Assembly: GCA_019137255.1 (NCBI GenBank)
Contig: WPDH01000135.1
Location: forward strand, 62,001-126,000
Direction: 5' to 3'
DNA: 64,000 bases
From: Corinectria fuckeliana
Lineage: Eukaryota; Ascomycota; Sordariomycetes; Hypocreales; Nectriaceae
A program made the position numbers and the translations under genes. The first letter of the stretch is position 1. Every line of letters starts with the position of its first letter. The notes below the pieces were generated by a model. The model had not been told where the DNA came from. It saw only the letters and a list, made by a program, of their open reading frames with translations, and did no database searches. Positions 12,021 through 21,862 of this stretch are shown piece by piece.

Positions 12021-14450
12021 ATGCGCTGCACACTCTCGGGAGCAGCCGCTCTGCTCGGCCTGGCTGGCACGGCTTCCGCGGCGCTTTCGACTACCGCCTA
12101 CGCTGACCCCAAGACGGGCATCGACTTCCAACGGTACCAGTCCGGCAACTACAGCTTTGGTGTTGTGGTGCCGGAGACGGTCGGCTCCGACTTCATCGGC
12201 CAGATCGTGGTTCCCATCACCGAGAACGGAGGATGGGGCGCCGTCTCGCTGAAGGGAGGCATGTTGAACAGTCTGCTCTTCGTCGCCTGGGCAGACGGCG
12301 AGGACGTCGTCAGCTCTTTCCGACTCACCGGATCGTACGCCAACCCGGACGTCTACTCCGACACCGAGGTCAGCGCCCTGCCCATTGCCAACGGCACATT
12401 TGTCAACAGCACGCACCTGTCCTACACCTTCCTCTGCGAGGGCTGCATCATCGCCAACAAGACCAGCTTCGCAAACGCCTCGCCTGTCCTGGGCTGGGCC
12501 ATCTCCGACGAGAACCCCACGACCGTGTCCGACGCTTCCAGCGCTCTGACGTACCACGCTGCCGGCTTCGGCCAGTTTGGACTCGACCTGGCCTCGGCCA
12601 AGTCTGCCCAGTACGCCCAGTGGGCTTCGTGGGCGGCTGCCGCCACTACCACGCCCGGAGCCGGGTCCGGTGGAAACACCACGGTGCCTGGTAACAGCAC
12701 CATCTCCGTGCCGACCGTCTCCAACGTGACCTACGATGTCATCGTCGTGGGTGGCGGGCCCGCCGGCATCATCGCGGCCGAGCGTCTTGCCGAGACGGGC
12801 GTGAGCGTGCTGCTCATCGAGCGAGGCCCGGCCAACACCATCGCCCTGGGCTCTTCCCAAGCGCTGCCCTGGAACGACACCCTGACCGCCTACGACATCC
12901 CCAGTCTCGGCAGCAGCATGACCGGCCTCTCGGGCACCAAGTTCTGCAGCGACACCGCGTCCACTGCCGGCTGCCTCTTGGGCGGATCGAGCTCCATCAA
13001 CGGCCTGAACTTCATCCACCCCCCGGAGCGCGACTGGCAGCGCTGGCCTACGGGCTGGAACTGGGCCGACGTCTCGGGCGCGGCGGACCGTCTCTACGAG
13101 CGGAACCCCGGCACTACGCTGCCCTCTGCCGACGGCAAGTATTACAACGACTACGCTTACCAGGTCCTGTCGGAGCTGCTCGGCTCCAAGGGATGGACCG
13201 AGGTGGACTCGATCGAGTCGCCCAACGAGAAGCACGAGGTGTACTCCCGGCCCTCGTGGTCCATCAAGGATCACCTCCGTGCCGGCCCTGCTCGGACGTA
13301 CATCCCCTTTGCCCAGGACCTGCCCAACTTCACCTTGAAGCTCAACACCAAGGTCATCCAGACCCAACGCACCGGCAGCTCCATCACGGGCGTGCTCACT
13401 CTCGCGGCCGACGGCAGCACGCAGATCATCAACGTCAAGGCCGGAGGCAAGGTCGTCCTCGCCGCCGGCGCCATGTCGACGCCGCGCCTCCTCTGGAACT
13501 CTGGCATCGGCCGATCCGACGCCCTGGCCATTGTCAAAACCGGCTCGACCGCGACGGGCGTGACTCTGCCCGCCGAGGCTGACTGGATCGACCTCCCCGT
13601 CGGCCACCACCTGCAGGACCACGCGCAGATCACGCTGCAGTTCAACGCCGCCACCAACTTCACCGCCTATGACTTCAAGGCCGTCGCCGAGGACCCCGTC
13701 GAAGCCGACCTGGACCTCTACTACCAGGGCTCCGGCCCCATCACGCAGGCGGCGCAGCGCATGCACCTGTGGACGTCGGCCGAGGGCGCCGACGGGCGCA
13801 CCCGCTTCCTCCAGGGCACCGCCAGCACCATGGCCTCGGGCGTCGTCACGGTGCGCAGCTTCCTGACCCACGGCGCCAGCACCGTCGGCGAGCTGGGCAT
13901 CTCGGCTTCCGGCAACACGGTGCTCAACACCAAGCCGTGGCTGATCGACGAGGAGGACCGCAAGGCCATGTCCGACTTCGTCCAGTGGTGGCTCGACCTG
14001 ACCGCCACCAGCGGCTCCCCGCTGTCGTACATTACCCCCGGCGCCACAGTTGACGATATCCTCTCTACCAAGATGATCAGTGGCGACCACTGGGTCGGCA
14101 GTGCCAAGATGGGTGCCGATGATGGCCGAAAGGGCAACGGCACCAGCGTCGTGGACCTCAACACCAAGGTGTACGGCACCGACAACCTGTTCGTCGTCGA
14201 CGCGTCCATCCACCCGGACCTCCCGACCGGCAACACCCAGTCGATCATCATGATCACGGCCGAGCACGCCGCCGAGAAGATCGCCAGCTACACCGTCAGC
14301 AGCTCCAACTCCACCTCCGGCTCCAGCGGTTCCGGGTCCGGGTCCGGTTCATCGGGCGTCTCCAAGTGCCGCCGAGGACTCCGAGCCCGGGGCCACTCCC
14401 GACGAGGATTCCACTGGAAGAAGCACACTCACGCCCACAGCGGAATCTAG
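12021..14450 (+). CDS. cdh: Cellobiose dehydrogenase (AA8 cytochrome + AA3 flavoprotein)
   Basis: Secreted haemoflavoenzyme that oxidises cellobiose to its lactone and passes electrons to lytic polysaccharide monooxygenases. Intronless, 809 residues. The signal peptide is about residues 1-21. The b-type cytochrome domain (about 22-205) has the probable haem ligands Met81 (KGGM) and His179 (TYHAAGFGQFG) and a Cys139-Cys142 pair. After a Thr/Ser/Gly linker the GMC flavoprotein starts with YDVIVVGGGPAGIIAAERLA at about 238; the catalytic pair is His690 (GDHWVGSAKMG) and Asn738 (NTQSIIM). The frame also opens upstream to 11718, but the first signal-peptide-bearing ATG, in context CAACCATG, is 12021. 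The last 40 residues are Arg/His-rich and look out of frame; another frame there reads an acidic Ser/Thr/Pro stretch. No CBM1 is visible. Confidence 0.93.
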   Translation: MRCTLSGAAALLGLAGTASAALSTTAYADPKTGIDFQRYQSGNYSFGVVVPETVGSDFIGQIVVPITENGGWGAVSLKGGMLNSLLFVAWADGEDVVSSFRLTGSYANPDVYSDTEVSALPIANGTFVNSTHLSYTFLCEGCIIANKTSFANASPVLGWAISDENPTTVSDASSALTYHAAGFGQFGLDLASAKSAQYAQWASWAAAATTTPGAGSGGNTTVPGNSTISVPTVSNVTYDVIVVGGGPAGIIAAERLAETGVSVLLIERGPANTIALGSSQALPWNDTLTAYDIPSLGSSMTGLSGTKFCSDTASTAGCLLGGSSSINGLNFIHPPERDWQRWPTGWNWADVSGAADRLYERNPGTTLPSADGKYYNDYAYQVLSELLGSKGWTEVDSIESPNEKHEVYSRPSWSIKDHLRAGPARTYIPFAQDLPNFTLKLNTKVIQTQRTGSSITGVLTLAADGSTQIINVKAGGKVVLAAGAMSTPRLLWNSGIGRSDALAIVKTGSTATGVTLPAEADWIDLPVGHHLQDHAQITLQFNAATNFTAYDFKAVAEDPVEADLDLYYQGSGPITQAAQRMHLWTSAEGADGRTRFLQGTASTMASGVVTVRSFLTHGASTVGELGISASGNTVLNTKPWLIDEEDRKAMSDFVQWWLDLTATSGSPLSYITPGATVDDILSTKMISGDHWVGSAKMGADDGRKGNGTSVVDLNTKVYGTDNLFVVDASIHPDLPTGNTQSIIMITAEHAAEKIASYTVSSSNSTSGSSGSGSGSGSSGVSKCRRGLRARGHSRRGFHWKKHTHAHSGI

Positions 14451-14925
14451 ACCCGTCAATGGCAGTGGCGCAGTGGATGGGCGCGACGCCTTCTGGGCCA
14501 CGTTGAGGGATGCCTTTCATTCTAGTCATGTACAAATTTTAGTCCTCGGTAGATACACAAGACCGTCTATGCTCGTTTACAAATCGACCGACGTATTTGA
14601 GTGATGTGAAAAGTAGCAGCCAGTACAAAGTCGGCCTACGTCTGTTGTACTGTTAAGAGTGCTTGAGTGCTACGCATAATCAATCTTGGCGGGGCGACAG
14701 GATCAACAGTGGCAATAGCGGTCATCAGCCCGGCCACGGGGCTGGACGCCTTGAATTAGCGGCTGGAAACAAGGCAATTAGGCAGTAAATCCAGCTGACT
14801 ACCTCCGTCCCTACTACCTATTGGTCTTAATTCTTCAGGACACATCCCCAGACTCAACCACCCAGATCTATCGCTGTCTTGGACAAGACACCAACGGGTA
14901 ATCACGCAAACACAAACACTCCGTC
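14451..14925. other. Intergenic
   Basis: Presumed 3' region of the cellobiose dehydrogenase gene and promoter of the next gene. One frame continues from the dehydrogenase tail without a stop to about 14603 (see findings). Nothing else seen. Confidence 0.6.
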
Positions 14926-15762
14926 ATGACTCCTGCCGAGGAACAAAAGAACCCCATCACCATCGTGCGCCTCCTGTTCCAACCGTCCTACCAGACCAAG
15001 ATAGACGTGTCGCCACAATGGCATAAAGCCACAGGCGACATCACCAAGGAACCCAACTTCCGCTACGTGGCCAGAGCAGAGGCAGTCGACGACCCGTGCG
15101 ACGTAATGCTGCTGGTAGGCTGGGCGCACGGCACCGAACCATCCGCTGCGTTCCTCCCGGGAAGCCCTGGTCTAGACGCGTTGCTGTCGCCATTGTTGCC
15201 CTTTCTTTCGCGGAAGCCGGGAGCGCGCACTCTGTGGCACGCCTACGCCCAGGCGAGCGCCAACATGCTCACGACCACGCCGAGAGGCCGCATCGACAAT
15301 GCTATAATGGAGCTCGTGACCGTCCAGGGGCCGTCGCTCGTCGTTGAGCCAGAGCTGACGGCCATCGAGAAGACTCTGCGCGAGTTCCACCTGCGCCGAG
15401 ACCAAGCGCGCTTCGAGGACACCGTTTACGCAGATACCTGGGACGGTGTCCGCCTGGCCACTCTAAGCGACGAGCAGGATTCCGAGACAAGGAATGGGCA
15501 AGCAAATCTCGCGCTGTTCCACACGTGGAGCAGCCGTGAAGGCCGCACCCAGTTCCAGGATCCCACCATTCCCGATGGTTCGCTTGGCCAGGGCTGGCAG
15601 TCTACCTATCCTAGTGACTTTTGGCAGGAGTGCGTGGCCAAGCCCCTGCGGGAGCTGGCTGACCAGGGCGTGATAGTTGAGTCGTGGGATTATCACAAAG
15701 CGAGGCTTGTCACGAACACACGAGGCGGACAGTTGGTTGCTAGCGCTTCGGACCTCTGGTGA
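14926..15762 (+). CDS. Conserved-looking protein of unknown function, 278 aa
   Basis: A single open exon with good coding bias (C-rich third positions) starting at the ATG at 14926. No signal peptide or membrane helix. The N-terminal half has a beta-strand and helix pattern (ITIVRLLFQP, then CDVMLLVGWAHG) that recalls dimeric alpha/beta-barrel proteins such as ABM or EthD folds, and a second possible barrel lies around LALFHTWSSREGRTQF. That fold is a guess from pattern only. It lies between the cellobiose dehydrogenase gene and the convergent metallopeptidase gene, 134 bp from the latter's stop. I do not recognise the family. Confidence 0.75.
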   Translation: MTPAEEQKNPITIVRLLFQPSYQTKIDVSPQWHKATGDITKEPNFRYVARAEAVDDPCDVMLLVGWAHGTEPSAAFLPGSPGLDALLSPLLPFLSRKPGARTLWHAYAQASANMLTTTPRGRIDNAIMELVTVQGPSLVVEPELTAIEKTLREFHLRRDQARFEDTVYADTWDGVRLATLSDEQDSETRNGQANLALFHTWSSREGRTQFQDPTIPDGSLGQGWQSTYPSDFWQECVAKPLRELADQGVIVESWDYHKARLVTNTRGGQLVASASDLW

Positions 15763-15896
15763 GGTGGAGAGGAAAAGTAGATACCTGTTTGGAATGTGCG
15801 CTCGAGATGTGGTTACGGTTCGGATACATCTCTTGAATCAAGACTAGCTCTACAATCATGGCTCCCTCTCGTCTAAGCACCCCAACGGAACTCCAT

Positions 15897-17203
15897 CTAT
15901 CGAATTGCCTTGGCCCTGCCGTCGTCCGCCCAGTCAAAGTTATCCATGTAACTAATTGGAGCAAAGACTTGTTAGCAACCACAACACGCAACCCAGTGGG
16001 CATGCTCAGCGCAGGGGGGGTGTTTCTTACGCCATAATTCCAAAGTAAGCATATGCCTCGGCGGTAAAGGTGGACTTGTCGGGTCCCGAGTTTCCAGCAT
16101 TCGCGCCAGTGTTGACCTTTGCCAATCTCGAGACCCAGGTGTAAAAGTAGGTCAGGGCTTTGGGGAGACTGTTGGTCGGGTTTGTGTTGACGTATTTGCT
16201 GGCGGCGGCATCCCACCAGATCAAATTGCCCGTGTTTCCCACAGCCTGTTGATCGACCACTAGACAAAGTCACCGAGGTCAGCAAATGCAATCAAGCCCT
16301 TGCGAACAAGCAAATGGTCGAATGGCTTGGACTACCTCTTCGTTCGCTGGCTGTACCTGTCCCGCCACTGCCGTACCAGTGCGCGAGCTCGTGGATCATG
16401 ATGCGCGAGAGACTGTATTGCCCATAGTCATCCAGCCTGTCTCCTACTTGCGCAGTGGCCCTCCCGTCGATGGCGGACACGGCTCCGACGACAGGGGCGA
16501 CAAACGAGGGATTGCAGAAGACCATAAAGTCATATCTCGTCAGGGTAACCGCGTATACGCCGGGCCTGCAGAGCGAGACGGTTCGCGGGTCGCCAGTAAC
16601 CATGTATCGCTGCTGATAAGTCCACGCCCCGGCCGCGGCGCCAATCTCGCTGGCTCTGGCGACCGCTAGAGTACGTCCGGCCGGGTCGTTGGGGTCTGGG
16701 TCGTCCCGCCCAACGTACCGCCACGCGGTATCGTAGCACATGATCATGGCCTTCTGGTGGAATCCCGAATAGCCGCCCGGGGGCACGTTCCGAGTGCCCT
16801 GCAGCGCTTGGTTCATGCGGTTGAAGACGTCTGCAAAGAGCAGGATGAGCGCGGGTCAACGAGCGTGGACGACCGTCCATGACTTACACAGGACGTTGGA
16901 AAGATGCGTCGATGTGGCATCTTCACCCTGGCGACTCGGCACAAAGCCGAAAACGTTGGAGACGGCGCGTGCAACTCGGTCCCATTCTCGGACGGCGGCA
17001 GCCGCGGAGCGAGTGTACTGAGGCCTCGCGCTCTGGATCAACGTGAGGTCCTGCAGAGCCTTTGCCGCCATGGCTGCCGCGTCGTCGTAGGCCTTTTGCA
17101 GAGCCGCCGTTTGCCCAGCGCAGGTCGGATCGACTTCCCAGATGCTCATGTCGGCAGCCCAGCTGAGCCCGGCCAGGAGCGCGATGAGCAAGAAGTTGCG
17201 CAT
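15897..17203 (-). CDS. Secreted zinc metallopeptidase-like protein (HELAHWYG)
   Basis: Four exons: 17203-16888, 16830 to 16336 (or 16357), 16259-16031 and 15951-15897. This gives about 357-364 residues. The signal peptide is MRNFLLIALLAGLSWA. The zinc-binding HExxH motif is in RIMIHELAHWYG, with His252, Glu253 and His256. The C-terminal part has TAEAYAYFGIMAYMDNFDWA; its acidic AEAYAYF stretch may give the third ligand, as in fungal putative-peptidase proteins related to M35. The GTxDxxYG signature of true deuterolysins is missing. Several cysteines (MCYD, SLCRPG, VFCNP) suggest disulphides. The donor of intron 2 is ambiguous (16356 or 16335); both keep the frame. The last exon is found only if the GTAAG at 16030 is spliced. 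Confidence 0.82.
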
Positions 17204-18283
17204 GTTGACGAGAGCAGGCGAGGAAGCAAACGGACACGGGACGGCAGAAAACGGTCCAGGAAAGAAAGAAATGGTGCAGTGCTAGGAGACGAGGAAGGCC
17301 ACCAGCATTCCCAAGCAATTATCAAGGGAATCACTACAGCCTGCACAGGCGTAACACAGCCCAAGTCAAGTAAGTTTAGAGGACCTATATTTAGGCTCGC
17401 AGAACCATCCCCTCTAGGGTTTAAAATACCCATGGGTACCCGTTTTGGCTTTTGGGCTTAGCTAGGTACCCATAGGTACCCATGGGTTATTCCCAATGAC
17501 CCCAACAAATGTACCCATATCGTGTCTTGGTCTAGATCCTTCATCAAACATGAAACCTCGCACATGCAAATCTCGGGGCTGCACGACTGCGGAGCCAAGG
17601 CTGTTTTTTCTTCTTGCCCCCAGCTGAAAGGCCCGTCACTCGAGGCGAAGCCATAAGACTCGAGTTAAACAGTGTTTCTTACAAGCTGCTCCGCCGGCAT
17701 CCTTCGGCCGAATCCTTCAGCCACCTCGGCCCTGGTATTACCCTCTCACAGGCGGTGCTAATCTCGGATACGGACGAGATTAGAAGCTCCGTGTAGCAGT
17801 GCAGCAGGGCTGCCTGCAGGCTCATCGGGAGTATTGCTCTAAGCGGCTGGTGCTAAATCTCTCAGCGGTCCACTCCACTCTCGTCAATATCTCTCGCTGC
17901 TTACTATGGGCGCACGATTGACTCAGATCGATACACGATTGGTCGTGGCTCTCGGCATGATGCGAGCGCCGGGATCTATCCGAAACGGCCCCCAGATGTC
18001 AGCCGCAGCGGCTAGGGCTGTGCTTGGTCTTACAAGGACCAAGGACACCGGATGGTAAATCTACTGTCCAGCCTCGGCTCCCGCAAAAGGATTCGTCTTG
18101 TCTATGGCCTGTTGCTAATCTTGGTATATTATCCGCGACGAGAATGGTGCCTTCGGCCTTAGTCCCTTTTGCTCCCCGGAAAAGCCTTTGTTTTCTTGTC
18201 CTTGGGGTTGTCCGCTTCTTCCCTTTTTTTGCTCCTTGCTCCTTGCTCCTTACCTTCGTTTGCTCATCTTTGCCACTTTAACC
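17204..18283. other. Intergenic with GGTACC-rich palindromic stretch
   Basis: Divergent promoter region between the metallopeptidase gene and the mucin-like gene. At about 17425-17518 it contains several overlapping copies of palindromes built on GGGTACCC and CCCATGGG. No gene seen. Confidence 0.6.
17425..17518. repeat. Cluster of GGGTACCCATGGGT-type palindromes
   Basis: TACCCATGGGTACCC, AGGTACCCATAGGTACCC and further GTACCCAT words occur within about 95 bp. They can form short inverted repeats. The cause is unknown: it could be a dispersed low-complexity repeat or a protein-binding site array. Confidence 0.6.
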
Positions 18284-21200
18284 ATGCCTTTGCCGTGGAA
18301 ACACGGCTTCCTCGCGGCTTTGTGCCTGGCGGTGGCTCCCGTGTATGCCAAGGGCCCTTGCAAACCAAAGCCTCATACACTCTCTTCCAACCCGCCAGGC
18401 ACTTTGTTTCCCGAGTCGACCAAGACGGGGGGATACGAAAACCCCGGGCAAACGTCACTGTCATCTTCATTAGCCCTATCGCTTCCCTCAGCAACCGGAT
18501 TGGAAACCACAGACATCTATGGGAATCCTCCAGACAAGTCTACCGTCCTAGGGAATCCGGGGGACTCGACGAGCCTCTATGGAAACCCGGGACAGGACTC
18601 GGCAGTCTCTTCCGGCTACACCTGGACACATATCAGCCCTGGCAACACGACGCTGCCAACAGGCACCGTAAAAGACGGAGAGACATCAACAGCCTCTGGG
18701 TATCCTGGACAGGGTTCAACTGGCTCTCAAGGTCAGACGGGAACGCCAGGGTCGCCTGGGAATCCGGGAGAGGGATCCACGGCTGCGGATCATACAGATT
18801 ATACAAAGACTAGCAACACAGTGTCTACTGGATACTCGGTAACTGAGCCAGCTTCTGATAACCCGACAGAAACACAGTCCAGGCCTGGTAACCCAGGGCA
18901 GGGCTCAACGGCCACTGGCAGGCCTAGCAACACGACCGCCACCGATACCCCAGGTCAATCAACAGGGCCTGAAGGTCAAACTAGAACGCAAACGGACACT
19001 GGCATCACAGGTCAGACGGGTACTGCAACGACTCCTGGAGGATCTGGGAATCCTGGGGAAACAGGAACCACTGGCGCTGAAACCCAGACGCAGGGAGGTG
19101 CTGGTCAGGGTTCGACAGGTTCGGGTGGCCACACAGAGACTGCTACAGGCTCTGGAGGCCAGACACAGACTGGTACCACGACCATATCAGGAGATCTAAC
19201 AGAGACGGCAACTGGCACTGTGGATCAGACTGGAACGGCTACAGGCTCTGAAGGCCAGACTCAAACCGGGACCGATTCGGGGGGGCAAACTGGAACTCGT
19301 GGTCAAACAGGCACGGCAACCAGTTCTGGAGGCCAAACGGGAACAGGCAATACCGCTACTGGCCAGACTGGCACGGCAACCAGCTCTGGAGACCAGACAG
19401 GAACAGAGACGGATTCTGCGGGTGAGACTGGCACGGCAACCGGAACGGCCTCTACGGGTCTGGCCGGAACAAACACAGGCTCTGGTGGCCAAACAGAGAC
19501 TGGCGGTACTGCAAGCCAGACTGGTATGGCCACAGGTTCCGCGGGTGCGACTACGACAGCTACAGACTCTACCGGTCAAGTCGACACTGAGACCGACACA
19601 GCGACCGGCGCAGCGACTGCAACAACGACGGACACTGCAACGGGAACAGAGACAGGAACAGAAACAGGAACGGTCACCAACTCTACCGGCCAAACTGATA
19701 CCGCTACAGGGGTTATCAGTCAAACTGGGCCCGATCAAACGGGAACAGCGACGGGCTCTACCGGACAGAATGGGGCAGGGACCGAGACGGAGACTGGCAC
19801 AGAGACCAGTACAGCTACTGGAACCCAGACTGGAACAGGCGCAGACTCCGCTGGCCAGACGGGCACAGCGACTGATACGGCAACCAGTACAGCAACTGGA
19901 ACAGAGACTGGTACACAGACTGGCATCGAGACAGGTACTGAGACCGGCACGGAGACTGGAACAGAGACTAGTGGCTCTCCGGACCAGACCGACTCTACAG
20001 ACCTTGCAGACACAACAACCTCCGTCGAGTCAGAAAACCCGGGACAAGACACAACAACAACGGGTCAGGCTGGCATTACTACTGCCAACCCTGGAGACAC
20101 GTCGATTTCATCAGGAGCCCCGCAAGACACAACAACTGCTTCTGAAGGACAGACTGCACCTCCTCCAGTCACCACCACGGGGACCACCTCAGAGCCATTC
20201 GAGACTGTCATCACCGGTACTGACGGTGGTGTCGCCACGTACGTACCCACACAAGATCCTGATCAGAAAACCAACACTGGAACTACAACCACAACGGATG
20301 ATGGTGGCCATCTCGTCATCATCTTCCCCGGAGGCTGGAAGTGGACACCCATCGGCTCTCCGCCCACGAACCTGCCTCCAGCTCCTACTTCAAACCCCGA
20401 TCCCGACGATGATCCAGACAACGACAACTCGTCGACAAAGGACAACGACTCGACAACCACGGAGTCCGAGTGCACCACGACGGCACCACCCGAGTGTACC
20501 AAGACCATCTCGTACATCTCAGAAGGCACTGGCTACTCGAGCACTATCTTGGGAACTTGCCCACCCGTCACCGGCTGCGTCTCGGGAGAGCAGAGCACAA
20601 CCACAACGACCATTGTTTCGGATGTTCCCATCCTGTGGGGCGACGAGGTCCCCGACGACGGCGCTATCGGAACCGCAGATGACATCGACGAAGAAACGGA
20701 AGACTACTACGAGGAGCTGTTCGATGACAATGACATTTCGCTTGAGGATGAGCAGAGAATGGGAGGCGATGCCCAGTGCAGCGGCGTTGGTCAAGGAGTC
20801 CCGGCTTCGTGCTTTACGTCTCTCTACCCAACCTTTTGCGAGGAGGTAGACCAAGATCAGAGCAGGCAAGTGTCCCGGAACCTCACAGGGGATGACGTTG
20901 ATAGCAGCACTAGCCAACGACGTTCCCGGACCAGCATGCAGCGAAGGAGGCTCCAAGCAAGAGACGACACCTGCAACGGGTGGGTCTTCGAGTTTGACTG
21001 GAGTGGCGCCGCTGGAGACTGCGACGGCACATGCAGCGGCTCGTTGGATGCCATCGAGGAGGACTGTGTCCAAGACCAGACTTACACAGAGGGGAGCTTC
21101 GACGCTGGATGCGGCACCTACAAGTTCACGGCTTTTTCCAGCGCCACTGCCACGAGCACGTCGGAGACCAGCACCGTCCCACTGCCGACCCTCACCTCGG

Positions 21201-21862
21201 CTCCCCCAATCTCTACACCCGCTGGAAGCTCGTGTGTTGCGACCGGTACCGTCACGTCGTGCGTCATCGGCTCGGGAGGCCAAACCGCTTGCGTCGAGAA
21301 CCCAGCGTGCGCGTCGTGGGTAAACACCGAGGCGCCATCGACAACATCTGAAGCACCGGCGCCACCACCATCGACGACATCAGAAGCACCGCCACCGGAG
21401 ACAACGACAGCGGCCCCGGTGACCCCCCTAGAGCTCAAGCCGGTCGTCTGCCAGAACGAAGCCGACTTCCCGGGCCACGCCGACATCAGGGGCGACTCGC
21501 AGTCCGGGCTCGCCGACCGCTTCTGCGTCGTCTACCCCACGGACAACGGAGTTTCCGACATGGGGCCCGGGGACGCGGCTCTGGAGGAGGTCCTCGACGA
21601 CAGGCAAGGCACCTCGTACGACTATTCCATCTCGTGGATCGACGGCTGCGTGACGACCGTGGACCGGCAGGACCTCTACGAGCCGCTTGGCGATGGGGGT
21701 GTCCTCTGCCAGGACGTCTTTGTGAAGGCGTTTAAGGATTGTAAGTCATCTGGTGTTTCTAGAAGCTTGAGCTTGACTGACCCGCGTGCAGGTGATAATG
21801 GTGGAGTCGGGGGATACATTGATGCCGGATGTCTGCGGTTCAGCTTTGTTGGTGGGCGATAG
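18284..21862 (+). CDS. Large mucin-like secreted surface protein (1175 aa)
   Basis: Starts at the ATG at 18284 with signal peptide MPLPWKHGFLAALCLAVAPVYA; the frame is also open upstream to 18188, but that extension has no role. Residues of about 40-230 carry repeated GNPG words. About 230-590 are a long low-complexity Thr/Gly/Ser/Gln region with units like GQTGTATSSG and GTETGTETGT. Then come an acidic linker, a TTTESECTTTAPPEC segment with paired cysteines, and a C-terminal cysteine-rich part (DTCNGWVFEFDWSGAAGDCDG, later CQNEADFPGHADI, FCVVYPTDNG and CQDVFVKAFKDC). A 51-nt GT-AG intron at 21741-21791 keeps the frame whether spliced or not; splicing joins KDC to DNGGVGGYIDAGCLRFSF. Probably a wall-bound adhesin or matrix protein. 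No enzyme domain seen. Confidence 0.85.
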   Translation: MPLPWKHGFLAALCLAVAPVYAKGPCKPKPHTLSSNPPGTLFPESTKTGGYENPGQTSLSSSLALSLPSATGLETTDIYGNPPDKSTVLGNPGDSTSLYGNPGQDSAVSSGYTWTHISPGNTTLPTGTVKDGETSTASGYPGQGSTGSQGQTGTPGSPGNPGEGSTAADHTDYTKTSNTVSTGYSVTEPASDNPTETQSRPGNPGQGSTATGRPSNTTATDTPGQSTGPEGQTRTQTDTGITGQTGTATTPGGSGNPGETGTTGAETQTQGGAGQGSTGSGGHTETATGSGGQTQTGTTTISGDLTETATGTVDQTGTATGSEGQTQTGTDSGGQTGTRGQTGTATSSGGQTGTGNTATGQTGTATSSGDQTGTETDSAGETGTATGTASTGLAGTNTGSGGQTETGGTASQTGMATGSAGATTTATDSTGQVDTETDTATGAATATTTDTATGTETGTETGTVTNSTGQTDTATGVISQTGPDQTGTATGSTGQNGAGTETETGTETSTATGTQTGTGADSAGQTGTATDTATSTATGTETGTQTGIETGTETGTETGTETSGSPDQTDSTDLADTTTSVESENPGQDTTTTGQAGITTANPGDTSISSGAPQDTTTASEGQTAPPPVTTTGTTSEPFETVITGTDGGVATYVPTQDPDQKTNTGTTTTTDDGGHLVIIFPGGWKWTPIGSPPTNLPPAPTSNPDPDDDPDNDNSSTKDNDSTTTESECTTTAPPECTKTISYISEGTGYSSTILGTCPPVTGCVSGEQSTTTTTIVSDVPILWGDEVPDDGAIGTADDIDEETEDYYEELFDDNDISLEDEQRMGGDAQCSGVGQGVPASCFTSLYPTFCEEVDQDQSRQVSRNLTGDDVDSSTSQRRSRTSMQRRRLQARDDTCNGWVFEFDWSGAAGDCDGTCSGSLDAIEEDCVQDQTYTEGSFDAGCGTYKFTAFSSATATSTSETSTVPLPTLTSAPPISTPAGSSCVATGTVTSCVIGSGGQTACVENPACASWVNTEAPSTTSEAPAPPPSTTSEAPPPETTTAAPVTPLELKPVVCQNEADFPGHADIRGDSQSGLADRFCVVYPTDNGVSDMGPGDAALEEVLDDRQGTSYDYSISWIDGCVTTVDRQDLYEPLGDGGVLCQDVFVKAFKDCKSSGVSRSLSLTDPRAGDNGGVGGYIDAGCLRFSFVGGR

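Noticed and set aside
12015..14267. 750-codon open frame on the minus strand
   Set aside because: Antisense shadow of the GC-rich cellobiose dehydrogenase gene; it is Gly/Val/Asp/Arg-rich and has no domain.
19299..20849. 516-codon open frame on the plus strand, Gln/Arg/Leu-rich
   Set aside because: Frame-shifted reading of the Thr/Gly repeats in the mucin-like gene.
20519..21283. 254-codon minus-strand frame
   Set aside because: Shadow of the cysteine-rich end of the mucin-like gene; no motif.
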